Made by a program: the position numbers and the translations under genes. The notes under the pieces are model-generated. The model worked only from the letters and a program-made list of their open reading frames with translations. It did not search any database and was not told where the DNA came from. A stretch of 64,000 nt of DNA, taken from contig VDFB02047230.1 of NCBI GenBank assembly GCA_007258455.2, positions 155,973,413 to 156,037,412 of the forward strand, given 5' to 3'. Shown piece by piece: positions 1 through 9,975 of this stretch. This stretch comes from Sequoia sempervirens. Taxonomy: Eukaryota; Streptophyta; Pinopsida; Cupressales; Cupressaceae. The stretch's first letter is position 1. The number at the start of each line of letters is the position of its first letter.

Positions 1-70
1 AAATCAGTCTCCACTTTTGTATCATTTTTCAAATCAATCTTTCTCATTTCAAATGAAGTTAGTGTAAAAA

Positions 71-600
71 TCAACTGATCTCTAGAATAAGTATTAAAAT
101 ATACTTCTTCAATAGAATATACCTTTTCATTGTACAAAATATAAGAGTTCTAAGAACTTTCTTTACCACCCTAGGTTCTTTAACTTGTGCACCAAGACCT
201 CTCATAGTACTTACCAATTCATCAACCCTCTGCATGTATGTAGAAATTATTTCATCTTTAGACATTCACATGGTCTCAAATTGTGCCTTTAGATTCTACA
301 ACTTAGCTTTTTGACCTTGTCATCTCCTTCATAAATACTCTCAAGCTTATCCCAAACGTCTTTAGCAGTTTTAAGATTCATAACTTTAACCAATTCAGAA
401 TTTGAAAGAATTTTCATCATAATAAATCTTTCCTTACCATTTACCTCATGTTCCTTGATCTCATCACTTGTGGTTGAACCATTCAAAGGTGCAACATATT
501 GATTCTTTATTTCCTTTTCAATTTCAAATGCATGAGATAACATATATCCTTCCATCTTTGTCTTCCAAAATGCAATCAATTCTAGGGAAATCAATTTGCT
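71..600 (-). pseudogene. Ty1/copia gag fragment
   Basis: This is the N-terminal part of a copia-type Gag, which would form the virus-like particle of an LTR retrotransposon. The piece at 289-594 reads through FWKTKMEGYML and ends near VWDKLESIYEGDDKVKKL, the usual layout of the plant UBN2/DUF4219 Gag family. The piece at 71-265 continues with MSKDEIISTYMQRVDELV, a typical later part of the same domain. The two pieces are in different frames, so the gene is broken. A primer site and LTR lie just upstream on the same strand (651-1853), which confirms element and orientation. The pol genes would lie left of the window. Family assignment rests on recognised motifs, not on a search. Confidence 0.85.
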
Positions 601-650
601 TCACCATCCCAGATCCACCTTAACGGTTAAGCTCTACTTAAAGGAACCTT

Positions 651-662
651 GCTCTAATACCA
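651..662 (-). promoter_or_regulatory. Primer binding site of the left copia element
   Basis: Read on the minus strand the bases are TGGTATTAGAGC, one change from TGGTATCAGAGC, the site complementary to initiator tRNA-Met used by copia elements. It sits two bases inside the LTR end at 665, the standard position for priming minus-strand DNA. Confidence 0.8.
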
Positions 663-664
663 AT

Positions 665-1853
665 TGTTGAATGAACAAAAAAATTGGGAAGGGTGATGAA
701 TTAGTTGTATCAAATTAAAATATCAAAACCCTCAATAGTAATCAGATCCACATGCATTCATTAAACCCTTATTCTGTTAAAGTGATTAATCATGAAATAA
801 ATTTAACAAAAACTTAAATCACGACACCATACACAAGAGAACACCAGATTTACATGGAAAACCCAATGAGGGAAAAACCACGAAAAGGATTAGCTCACAA
901 TATAAGTAATTGTAAAACTGGTACAAGGGATCACTACTTGACTAAGATACACTGTCCAAAAAGGCTCATTGTCAGGGCTCACTTCCATAGAAAGAACACA
1001 AGAAGATATAAGAGAAATGCTACACAAAGAACAACTTCTAAATGCAACATGGAATCCACCACAAATACTAGACAACACTTTCACAACCTTGTTTGAAATA
1101 TTGTGAACACCTTTAGCTCACTGCATTTAGAAGTCCAACACTTTGAAGTTCACACTGCTCTACTCAAATTCACATCACATACATCACTTGCATAGATCTT
1201 GCTTCTCTCTCTCTTGCATTTCACAACATCACCACTCTTATTTATATCAACCTCAACCTTGAAAACCTTCTCCAAGGTTGGAAACTATTGGTTACACTTA
1301 CACATTCAAATTAGGTCGGCACCTAACATTCCCATGGTGGATAGGAATGAAGGTGACCCATATAAATCCTTAATTAGGACCCAAATGAATCCTAACACAC
1401 CTCAACATGCTTTCATAGATTTTGCATATAGTGTTAACACAAGGTCGACCAATACTCATGCTAAACACCATAAACATTATGTTCACACTTCCTTAAATCA
1501 ATTAGAAACTTCAGAAAAACAAAATTCACTTGAACACAATCCAAGATCATCCTGAAAATCAACATATTTCTTCACAACAAATTTCACTTGAATATTATAA
1601 TCATATTGTTTAGCTAGACAACACTACCAGACACTGCAATGCTTTGTAACTCAAGAGAATTTCTTCTGATGCACCTTATTGTGAATCTATTGTCACAAAC
1701 AAGAGAATAACACCATTATCTTTCCTTCAAAACCACAAGTCCTAAAAAGCAACTATAGAGAAATGTGGAGCAAATACATTTCTCCTAGACACCTCTATAC
1801 AACACTACAAAACCAGTTCACATACTGGTGAACATAACTTCCTCTGTCCAACA
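665..1853 (-). repeat. 5' LTR of the left copia element
   Basis: The segment begins TGTTGAA and ends TCCAACA on the plus strand, giving inverted TGTT/AACA ends, and abuts the primer site. Around 845-880 the minus strand has the GTGGTTTTTCCC...GGGTTTTCC block that is common in the transcribed part of plant copia LTRs. The 118-codon plus-strand frame inside it (1199-1555) resembles nothing I know and is probably chance. The partner LTR is outside the window, so the outer boundary at 1853 is inferred from the terminal bases only. Confidence 0.65.
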
Positions 1854-2023
1854 ATCCAAAAGCCCAAATTCTAGATGAAAAAAATTTGAACAACTCTAAC
1901 CAACATATCCAAACCACAAAAGTAGATCTTCAACCTAGAAGAAATGTGAATCAAAACTAGAACACCTTTGCAACACCCTGTATCCTTAGTTTATCAATTT
2001 TCTCAATATCCTCAACATCTTCA

Positions 2024-2640
2024 TCATACAACAAACTTCCTCAACACATAGTTGACATCACTGACAACACTAGCCTGTAGAAATCCTATTGACATAAATG
2101 ACAACACCTTTATACTTGCAACATGCGTAATGCCTTGAGTGAACTTGATAATATTTGGAAGGGAATTTACTAGTTGTGCAAACCTTTCATTAAAACTTTC
2201 GGAAGCCAGATTTTCTAGCTCAAGCACTCTAGTCTACAACTTCTTAATTATCTTGTCTTTATCATTAGAGTTGTGGGAAAGAATGCACGGAGGGAAACTT
2301 TCCTCACTATCATTCATGTTGTCTAGAGGGCCAAGGGAACGAGAGTTAAAAAAATTTTGCACCTCTGGGGACACTTGAAAAGTATGGTCATAGCCCATCA
2401 CAACCTCAATATTATCATCCTCTTCAACTTGTTCCTTATTAATTTCATTTTCCTACATCTCATCAAAGCCATGGTCTGAGTCATCCTCCTTTGATTCCTC
2501 CACAGTCTGAGGGAGGAACTCCTCTTCATCCAACTTATTTTCCTCATTTAACCCCTAAATCTATTTTCCTTTGGAAGTGTTAGAGTTCACAGTGGTAAGG
2601 GCTTTAGCAAGACTGGTAGACCAATGCCTGCCAAAACCTT
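2024..2640 (-). pseudogene. Decayed acidic ORF of unknown family
   Basis: On the minus strand one frame runs about 200 codons with only a few stops. It starts with FGRHWSTSLAKAL, passes through strongly acidic stretches such as KLDEEEFLPQTVEE and EQVEEDDNIEVV, then SLGPLDNMNDSEESFPP, and ends in a leucine-rich part (VLELENLASESFNERFAQL, 2150-2230) that could form a coiled coil. The stops are TAG at three places and one TAA. I do not recognise the family. The acidic, helical composition resembles the protein encoded at 62740-63990, so it may come from a similar non-LTR element. No start codon or flanking element ends could be defined. Confidence 0.4.
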
Positions 2641-2689
2641 TGAAGGTATTGTTATAATGCTATAATTACTTTAGATCTCTAGTTGGTGA

Positions 2690-2860
2690 TAATCATGTAA
2701 ATACTTAAACATCAACTATATTGTAACATTTTATTACTGAATAATATAGAGTTACTTTGGAGTGTGGGACTTTTATCCTAAAAGGGTTTTCCCCCATTTA
2801 AGTAATCATGTCATGGTAGATTACTTTTGTGTTTATTTCTTTGTAATTATACAATTAGAT
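2690..2860 (+). repeat. Copia LTR-like fragment
   Basis: Near 2757-2805 the plus strand has GTGGGACTTTTATCC followed by AAAAGGGTTTTCCCCC, the same arrangement as the transcribed block in the copia LTR at 665-1853. No terminal repeats or target duplication are visible, so this is only a likely LTR relic. Confidence 0.3.
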
Positions 2861-3052
2861 TATTTTTTGCATTATCTCTTTTCATATATATTACTATAGG
2901 AATCATATTATACATATTTTCTTCCTTTCAATCATTGTGCTCTCCCTCTAGTTCAATTGAGACCTTGTCCTTTTAATCAAGCCCACCAACTATGAAATAT
3001 TTTTCTTTTCACATGTTGTCATGAAGCATCAAAATTTTAGCAATATTTTTTT

Positions 3053-3397
3053 TGTTAGAGTAAGAAGATATTTACCTAATTTGTTATTAGATCCATTTTT
3101 ACACTAGCATACTTAAACTTACTTAAGTCATGTATTTTTTTTATCTCAAGTCATACGATTAAGACACATGTCATGATCTATCTTAATCCTCATACAAGGT
3201 TTCATCTAGGGTTTGTTTATCCTTTTATTAAAGGTAATTCATTATTATTATATTATTTCTTTAACTTTCATTGTTGATTCATGTTTTTGTATCAACATAA
3301 TTTTATAGAAATTATATTGGTTTTTCTCTTTATTTGTGATAGATGTTTGATTGCAAGTGATTTTTGGGAAATGTAGGGTTGAGGATTCAAATCCAAC
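3053..3397 (+). repeat. LTR-like repeat, family N copy 1
   Basis: Begins TGTTAGAGTAAGAAG and is clearly related over its whole length to 12082-12446, sharing TGTTAGAGTAA, TTACCTAA, a GCATACT(T/C)AA core, GGTTTGTTTATCC and TTTTATTTGTGAT. No internal region or primer site follows, so it may be a solo LTR. The right end (around ATTCAAATCCAAC) is taken from where the two copies stop matching. Confidence 0.5.
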
Positions 3398-5300
3398 CTT
3401 ACATTTTAGCTCCAAATTTTATGATTCTCTATCCTTTTTTTTGAGATATATAGTCTTTAGCATTCAAATAGTGCATCTTGGAGCAAAAAAAATCTCACCA
3501 TTATGTCCAAAATACCTTAAAACCATACAATTGACTAACAAATCATTGAAATTGGAAGTCAATTTTTTTTGAGCCATTTTTTGGATTACACCAGATTCCA
3601 GGAAAAAAAAAATCATATGATTGTATGAATATATTAGGAATTCATATGGTTGTATAGTCATATGGATATGTTGCTATTACACCACCTCTATGTCATTCTT
3701 GCATAGAAAATTGGTGGTCTATCCAAATTTAGGTATTTTTTATGCAATGGTGATTTTGACATTTTTTTGGTGAAGTTTATTAATATAGTGATAATTTTGA
3801 TGTTCCTTAGCAGATTTTATTTTTTGTAGAGCCATTGCTTTCTTTATCAATGATTTAGTTTTTGGGTGGGTCCCAATGGTCACATGGGGTCTCAGCTATA
3901 GTATATTTTTTATAATAGGGGCCAAAATCCCAAACACAACCCCTATGCACTATATTAGCTAGTAGGCCACAAAAACCACCAATGGTGATCTTTATATTAG
4001 TTGATGGTATTTTCATACTAGTTGGTGGCAATTCCTTGCCAACTGATAGTGAAAATAATTGACCAACATACTAACCATCATACCACCTTTCCACATTAGC
4101 AAACTACTTATTGCCTAAAAATGATGGTTTTCAGGACAAGTACAATGATTTTTTTAGTTTACATGGTAGTTTTACTCAAATAATGATAGTTTTGTGACAT
4201 GTAGGGAATGTTGTATCAACTAAAGGCATACTACAATGAACTATCTTTGATGGCATTAGTATGATGTCAGCTATATAACTCAACAACCACATAACCTAGC
4301 TCTAATTTTCCTTTTAAATGAGCTATTCTTATTTTTGGCATAACCTATGTATACAATGTCAAAAATTGGCAAATAAGATATCTCCATAGAGCTAGTTCAA
4401 AAAAATTCTAGTGGTGTAAGTATTTTTCTCAAGTATTTCTATGGGTTCATTTTATCACCTATATCAAAGTCATCTTTATTTTTAACTCTAATCTCATAAC
4501 TTTTTTCCTAGATATTTGATTTTCACAATTGTTGTGGCATTAGAAAAGTATTGTAGAGCTCTTTATAACTATCCATGCACTTTTTCTAGAATCTATCCTA
4601 GGTAATTTTTTATTTTTATTTCACATTTTGATTGATTACTTAGATATTTTGACACATAGAATTTTTTTGTTTGTGTGAGATGAATTCATTTTAGCTAATC
4701 TATGTCTTTTCAACATGTAGTTCTTTTTAGGCATTGCAAACATTTATTAAATGCACTTTTTTATTTATAAATTGTTATTTAAAAGTTTTGTCATTGCAAA
4801 AGTTAATTGACTTATCTAATGGACAGCAACAATTTGTACCAACAAATGGATAAAGTTTTATAAGACTAACAGTTATCCTCTGTGTTTGAGAGGGGCAGCT
4901 CTCTCGTACCATCAAATTTGAGAATTTTAAGTACTTTTAACTCAAAAGTATGAAAATGGAAGAATGCAAATGAATACAATACCTCTGAGAAGATAATCGA
5001 ATTAACAATTCATAAATGGTTAATTCAGCGACTTAATGCTCATGAATGATAATGACTAATCTAGTTTTGAAACAATAATCAGCTCAGAGACTAATACACC
5101 ATTTTGATACCAATCTGCCAACATAGAATGGATTTAAACACAAATTAAAATGAAAGATTTAATATTGAAAATGACCATTGAACACACAACGACAACAATT
5201 TGAAAATTTACGTAAATAGCACATAAACCACCAAAATCAATTATTTTATTTCAGAAACTCACAAGCTCACAGGCTTGCTCACTCTCATGTCAAAAAAAAA
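3398..5300. other. AT-rich intergenic stretch
   Basis: I see no convincing coding region. The segment holds poly-T runs, a short palindrome near 4021-4045 (GTTGGTGGCAA / TTGCCAAC) and scattered ATG-rich frames shorter than 75 codons. Around 5100-5135 a TTTTGATACCAATC string resembles a degenerate minus-strand primer site, but no LTR could be fitted to it. Confidence 0.5.
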
Positions 5301-5306
5301 TTACCA

Positions 5307-5550
5307 TTATGCAGGTTGTGGTTGTAGTAAACCATCACTGATCTGCTCAGCAACATCATGAACAACACCAGGTCCAAGAGGAATGAATACCGATGATGAC
5401 TTTGATGAGGCTCCTATCTCCTTCACTGTGTCAAAATACTATGTTACAAGGATCAAATATGTAATATCTTTTGTGTTTACTCCAGGAACATTATTGGTAG
5501 AAGCTAAGACACTGCCCCTTAAACCATTAACAATAGCTTTCCGATATTCC
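5307..5550 (-). pseudogene. HIR: HIR (SPFH/prohibitin family) C-terminal fragment
   Basis: The minus strand encodes the C-terminal end of a plant hypersensitive-induced-response protein, a membrane-associated SPFH-domain scaffold. Visible blocks in order are [39 protein letters not shown] and [17 protein letters not shown], then a TAA stop at 5307-5309, the expected end of the protein. An in-frame TAG replaces an expected glutamine just before YFDT. Upstream of about 5550 the match stops, so only some 75 of about 285 residues are present. It lies 40 bp from the SEC23 copy on the same strand. These are unrelated genes, which points to fragment capture or clustered retrocopies. Identification is by motif memory and is fairly firm. 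Confidence 0.75.
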
Positions 5551-5589
5551 CATATATTCTTACATATGATTTGATCTCAAGTATCAAAA

Positions 5590-6785
5590 CTACACAGCTA
5601 AACATTGAAGATGTTCGACAAACACGTGCAAGCTTACATCATCTGTAAATATTATGGCTCCTCCAGGAGGAGCCTCATTAGCGGAGTTACATGTTACTGA
5701 AGGATTTAACTCAGCAAATAAAAGCGTGTCTGTGATCCGTGTTAATCACAGACAACCAATCTAGGTGCAAGAAATCATTCCTTAGAAATAAGTTGTGCAT
5801 CATCTCGGGGTGCTTGCAATAATTGAGCAAAAGCCTGATGCTCTGGTTGATTCTGATAGCCCATGTTGCACCATTGCGCAATGGTCATACCATGGAAGAC
5901 AACAATACTGAAATAGGCATCCAACAAAAGAATACGATCTGCTGATATTGAAGCCACATCTAACAATGCTGGTTCAGGAGGTGCATCGAAAGAATATGAA
6001 ACAAGAGATGACTGAATCATAACAACAAAATTTGTAACATTCTATCTGTTTAGTAGCATGCGGAAATAAGTTGTCTCATCTGGACTGTTATTAAAACCTA
6101 TTCAACCATCTCACAACATCAAATTCCTCCTCTGTCTACATTTTGTGAGAAGCCAGTCTAGCCATTACCATAGCAGCAGTCTCCTGATCAAATCCTGCCA
6201 CGAGTTCCTCTGTAATTACACTGCGATCCACCCATCTCCTTGTAATTGTTGTAATCTGAAGCCTGCTTTGATCATCTGTGCTGGTAAAACGTGTCTGAAA
6301 TTGGATAAAAAATTGCTGATTTCCAGCTTGCAAGGCTATGTTAAAGCGTTCACTGGGTGCAATGTCAAAGAATACCGCCAAAGAAGTGTTTTTGTCGAGC
6401 CCGTGCACATCTTCCAGGATGTTGTATTTCCCTGGCCAATTACAGTGTCTGCACAAGATGACCCTTTCTTTTCCAAAGATGTACATGGTCCTAGAATACC
6501 TTGAATCTTTACATCCTTAGAACAATTAACTTCAAAGGTGCCATTGAAAGAAAGACCAAGAGACTAATTCCCAGTATCGAAACATGTTTAAAAGAATCCT
6601 TGAACACAAAATGTCCAAAAATTTCTGCTAATAGTACAAGGCCACCAGTTCTTTCTACTGCTACTTTCATTTCCGCAACACCAATCTGGTCAAGAGCAGA
6701 TGCAAAAAGGTCCAAAACATGGGCTTGGTTAACAATTGTTTGGCAAGGCTTCATAAAAATTTACAGCCTTGTGATAGAATATGGT
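5590..6785 (-). pseudogene. SEC23: SEC23 C-terminal half, intronless pseudogene
   Basis: Sec23 is the GTPase-activating inner-coat subunit of COPII vesicles at the endoplasmic reticulum. Minus-strand blocks in order: KAVNFYEAL (about 6760), [124 protein letters not shown] and [15 protein letters not shown]. The gelsolin-like end follows and stops at TAG (5590-5592). At least four frameshifts and several stops break it. About 44 residues normally found between the helical domain and NNSPDET are missing near 6070-6090. No intron is seen over some 330 codons, although plant SEC23 genes are normally multi-exon, so a spliced source is likely. The N-terminal half is absent. Confidence 0.9.
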
Positions 6786-7905
6786 GGTATTATTGTAGTC
6801 ACATCATTTACCCTAAAAGCAATGGATATGCGTTTAGGCCAACCTCCTTCCTCAGATCGGTGCACAATATTTGTTTCCTATGTGCAACCATCTGCTTTGG
6901 CAAAGGGCAGCAAAGGGCAGCAAGAGGCAGTGGAACCCACAGAAATGGAACCCCTAATCTTGTCCCCGTCTTTTATTTCAAACACTATTGATTCAATGGT
7001 AGAATCCCTCCTCCTCGTGAAACTGATCGATTCAAATCTGGGTATGCATTGTTCTCTCTCAATTATGATTTCCTCAATGAGTTTTTGAATCCCAAGGTTA
7101 ACTGATCCCGAATTGTCAATGTTGAAGCAATTTAAGCAATTTGTCCTCCAAATACGAGAGGCAAACGTTCAATATCATAAAAAATAGCTTGCTCATTGTC
7201 AAGTATCCCAGCATTGATTTCCTTCTTTAGTAACTAAACTTATGAGGTTTGTCAAAGTCTCAATAAACATACACGAGATTATGTTCCCTTTAAGTTCAAC
7301 CCTGAGCAATTCTTCCAATAATGCAAGAAATTTACGATGAAAGATGTGAGTCATCATATTCCACAATGATGTTGAACTGCTCGAAGGGAAATGGTGTATT
7401 CATGTTTCTCTGTTCTTACCCTTAACTTTATTTGAATTGGAGATGATTCCTCAACTGGAATGGCTTGTCCTCATAATGAATTAACCAATCCTCCTCTTGT
7501 TTTGTCCAATGTTCCTCTTTGTATGACAGTGCTATCCTTTTCAAAGGCTCGGTTACTTGTTTAACGTGGATGGCAGTTTTCATGTTCATGTCCATCTCAT
7601 ATCTTTTGATGAAAGTAAAGTTTTAATCCATACTCATACGATTCTTGAAATAAAAATGTAAAGAGATGGCAGAGATCACAATTCCCTCAATATAATTATT
7701 AAGAAGTATTATGTCACCAAAACAAATGCTACTCAGATCATCGTATTCAACACCGTTTGCTGCAAGAACCTCTGATACATGGTTCATGTTGTCCTCATCT
7801 ATACTTCCACATTTGCACAAATGTCCAGCAAGGCACTTTTCAAAAAAATTCCTTCTGTTAAAGCTTTGACAGTTATCCTTCATTATTAATGAACATCTGT
7901 ACATT
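6786..7905 (-). pseudogene. Unrecognised broken plant gene fragment(s)
   Basis: Minus-strand frames upstream of SEC23 look protein-like but shift repeatedly. The 93-codon frame at 7623-7904 contains CLAGHLCKCGSIDED and GVEYDDLSSICFGDI. Farther along are KTAIHVKQVTEPLKRIALSY and EEHWTKQEEDWLIHYED (near 7430-7580), EYTISLRAVQHHCGI, FLALLEELLRVELKG, ILDNEQAIFYDIERL with PLVFGGQIA (near 7150-7210), and STIESIVFEIKDGDKIRGS (near 6960). These do not match SEC23 and I cannot name the gene. Composition, block lengths and shared strand suggest one decayed coding sequence of 300 or more residues joined to SEC23. It could also be two sources. Confidence 0.45.
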
Positions 7906-8118
7906 ATTATAGTGCAAGCCCGTTTTATAGATTGTTTTATTTGGCATCATCATTGATCTCCACAGAAACACTGTCCTTGTTTAAAATGATAGAAAGAATT
8001 GAAATCTCCTAGAACAATTTCTCATGGACATGAATTTATATGTAGTGTTGCAATCAGAACATACTCGTGTTAGAACAGGCCCAAGCTATAACATAATCAA
8101 CAAGGAAATCTTAGTTAC

Positions 8119-8232
8119 CGGTACGGGTACGGGATCGGGCACGGGTACGGGATACGGGTACGCCGGTACGGTGATTTTTTTTTCCCTAAAATACGATACG
8201 TTTGGGTACGGCTATATATATATATATATATA
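8119..8232. repeat. GGTACG microsatellite and (TA)n tract
   Basis: Imperfect GGTACG/GGGTAC/GGGATC units run from 8119 to 8170 and recur once near 8204. An uninterrupted TA dinucleotide tract follows at 8213-8232. Nothing indicates coding, although one frame across it yields a Gly/Thr-rich string. Confidence 0.8.
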
Positions 8233-8284
8233 ATTTAAAATATACAAAATTGTAAATACATTTGATAGCATGAACTATGAGTCT

Positions 8285-8389
8285 ATGATACTTCATCAAT
8301 CATCATTAATCTAAAATCATTGATCAATGCTAGTGATAAACTAGCATTGATCAATGATTTTAGATTAATGATGATTGATGAAGTATCAT
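8285..8389. repeat. Perfect 49-bp inverted repeat (hairpin)
   Basis: Bases 8285-8333 are the exact reverse complement of 8341-8389, separated by the 7-base loop TGATAAA. The arms begin ATGATACTTCATC and end ATCAATGCTAG. A third partial copy of the arm (CATCATTAATCTAAAAT) follows at 8387-8404. A transcript would form a 49-bp duplex, the shape of a foldback element or a young small-RNA precursor. No terminal motif of a known transposon was identified. Confidence 0.9.
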
Positions 8390-8898
8390 CATTAATCTAA
8401 AATGATGATACGAGCATTGGCTAGGAGCATGGGCTGTAAATTCCTCAGTGCTCTGCTGTCTTACCCCACATGAAATGTATTTAACCATATGAGTACAATC
8501 AGAACTGGATCATCTCTTAGCTAGATTTCTTCATTACCTGAATAGTAAATATTCAACAAATCTATGCAACGAATAATCCTTAGACTAGCTTCATTACATA
8601 TTTAAAAAACATCAAGGTTGAGATTTAGCCAGTTGGATGGCTAAATTATTCATGCACATGTCTAAGTGCTTCCTCCCCAAGCAAGGTATCCTTGTTACCA
8701 TTATAGGCTACTCTTTACAATCACTTGCTCACAATGAAAGATGATTTAATACATAAGCTGAGGACATATTCTACTATGCTCATGATGAATAAATCATGCA
8801 TGCAATATTCAAATGACTGTATTTTAATTATGGATCTAAATCCACAACCAACATGATCTAGCCAGAAATAATGACATGACTAACGTGCAGGCACAGCT

Positions 8899-8981
8899 GG
8901 GAGCGCCCAGCCACCCCTGGGTTCTCTGTGGGTTCGCTTGGAGCGAACCCACAGAGAACCCAGGGGTGGCTGGGCGCTCCC
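8899..8981. repeat. Perfect 40-bp GC-rich inverted repeat
   Basis: Bases 8899-8938 are the exact reverse complement of 8942-8981 with a 3-base loop (TGG). The arms begin GGGAGCGCCCAGCC. The hairpin is followed to about 9060 by more GC-rich sequence with repeated GGAGCG/CGCTCC strings. This GC content is far above its surroundings, suggesting a separate origin. The frames predicted across it in three directions are by-products of the symmetry. Confidence 0.9.
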
Positions 8982-9231
8982 TGGGCGTTCCTAGACGCTC
9001 CCCAGCACGCTCCCGTGCCCAAACGCTCCCGGAGCGGGCACGCGGGGCAAAAAGAGAGAACCCGGTAAACATAACAACAATGAACAAGGAATATTAGGGG
9101 AAAAACACAACAACAATGAACAGAGAAAATACAGGGCAAAACAGAATTGAATCACTCAGAAAATTATATTTTTCTATCTTGCATATTACATCCAAAATGT
9201 TGTGTCTACCATCTATCCAAATGTTGTGTCT

Positions 9232-9468
9232 ATCACACTTCTCCTGGAAATGCACAAACACTAAAATTTTACCCTTTTCATACCACTCACCAAGGAGCTC
9301 CAAAAGTCTCAAAAACCTCTCACCTTCAGGATGCACCTCAATGGACTGTGCAATATCCTTGTTAACAACACTACGCCCACCTACTTGAATCTCCACTGGT
9401 TTATTCAACACTTTCCGAGCAAGAAACTCCACCTGCCGAGGGAATGTGGCAGAGAAGAGCACAGTCTG
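9232..9468 (-). pseudogene. RH42: DEAD-box RNA helicase (Prp5/RH42-type) fragment, inverted block
   Basis: The minus strand encodes [15 protein letters not shown] (motif III, SAT), [32 protein letters not shown] and [13 protein letters not shown]. This is the end of the first RecA-like domain and the start of the second in a Prp5-like splicing helicase (plant RH42 group). It stops after EKCD at 9232 and then becomes unrelated sequence. The next residues of the protein (LFKELLRHG) are present, but on the opposite strand beginning at the same codon where this block starts (9466-9468). So the block is inverted relative to the rest. It cannot encode a helicase. Confidence 0.85.
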
Positions 9469-9672
9469 TTCAAGGAATTGCTCAGACATGGCTATCCATG
9501 TCTTTCACTTCATGGAGCCAAGGACAAGACAGACCGTGAGTCTACTATTTCAGATTTTAAGAGCAATGTGTGTAATTTGCTAATTGCTACTAGTGTTGCA
9601 GCAAGAGGTTTAGATGTTAAAGAACTTGAGCTTGTAGTAAATTTTGATGCACCAAATCACTATGAAGATTAT
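9466..9672 (+). pseudogene. RH42: DEAD-box RNA helicase (Prp5/RH42-type) fragment, second RecA domain
   Basis: The plus strand reads [20 protein letters not shown], then [39 protein letters not shown] and HYEDY. These are motifs IV-V of the same helicase, continuing exactly where the inverted block (9232-9468) stops. The expected motif VI (HRVGRTGRAG) is missing: after HYEDY the frame passes directly into a charged segment. The open frame itself extends from 9331 to 9975, but its first 45 codons are antisense of the inverted block. Part of a scrambled pseudogene. Confidence 0.88.
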
Positions 9673-9975
9673 GAAAGGGTTAGGGATTCAGATTCCGACA
9701 ATGAGCGGGATCAGAAGAGAAGAAAAAAAGGAGACTCTTTAAGAGGAAAGGAAAGAAATAAGGATAAGTATAAAGATGATGATAGAGAAAGGGAAAGGAA
9801 CTTTCGGCTAGACCATCTTTTTGGAGAAAGAGGCTTTGGTTGTGTTTCCAAGGGATCGATTGGTGATCAAGGTTTCATGGAAAGCAAGCCAAGTATGGGC
9901 ATGGTTCTTTTTGAGACATGGAACTGGCCTCATTCATTAGCTTATCGTCTACGCAAAGAATATTACAGGTTATAA
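9673..9975 (+). pseudogene. Charged (RE/KD-rich) segment joined to the helicase fragment
   Basis: After HYEDY the frame continues with [20 protein letters not shown] and [19 protein letters not shown]. This highly charged stretch resembles the N-terminal region of Prp5/RH42-type helicases. If so, an N-terminal piece has been moved behind the second RecA domain. The last 55 codons ([20 protein letters not shown] onward, ending at 9975) are unrecognised. The attribution to the helicase N-terminus rests on composition only. Confidence 0.5.

Noticed and set aside
6145..7088. Plus-strand ORFs of 119 and 195 codons
   Set aside because: They are antisense of the SEC23 copy and its neighbour fragment, and their translations resemble nothing.
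8285..8389. Helitron 3' hairpin
   Set aside because: The stem is far too long and no CTRR end or AT target was found beside it.
8836..9139. Three overlapping ORFs of 73-93 codons on both strands
   Set aside because: They arise from the 40-bp palindrome and GC-rich DNA. The shared peptide in both directions is explained by the inverted repeat.
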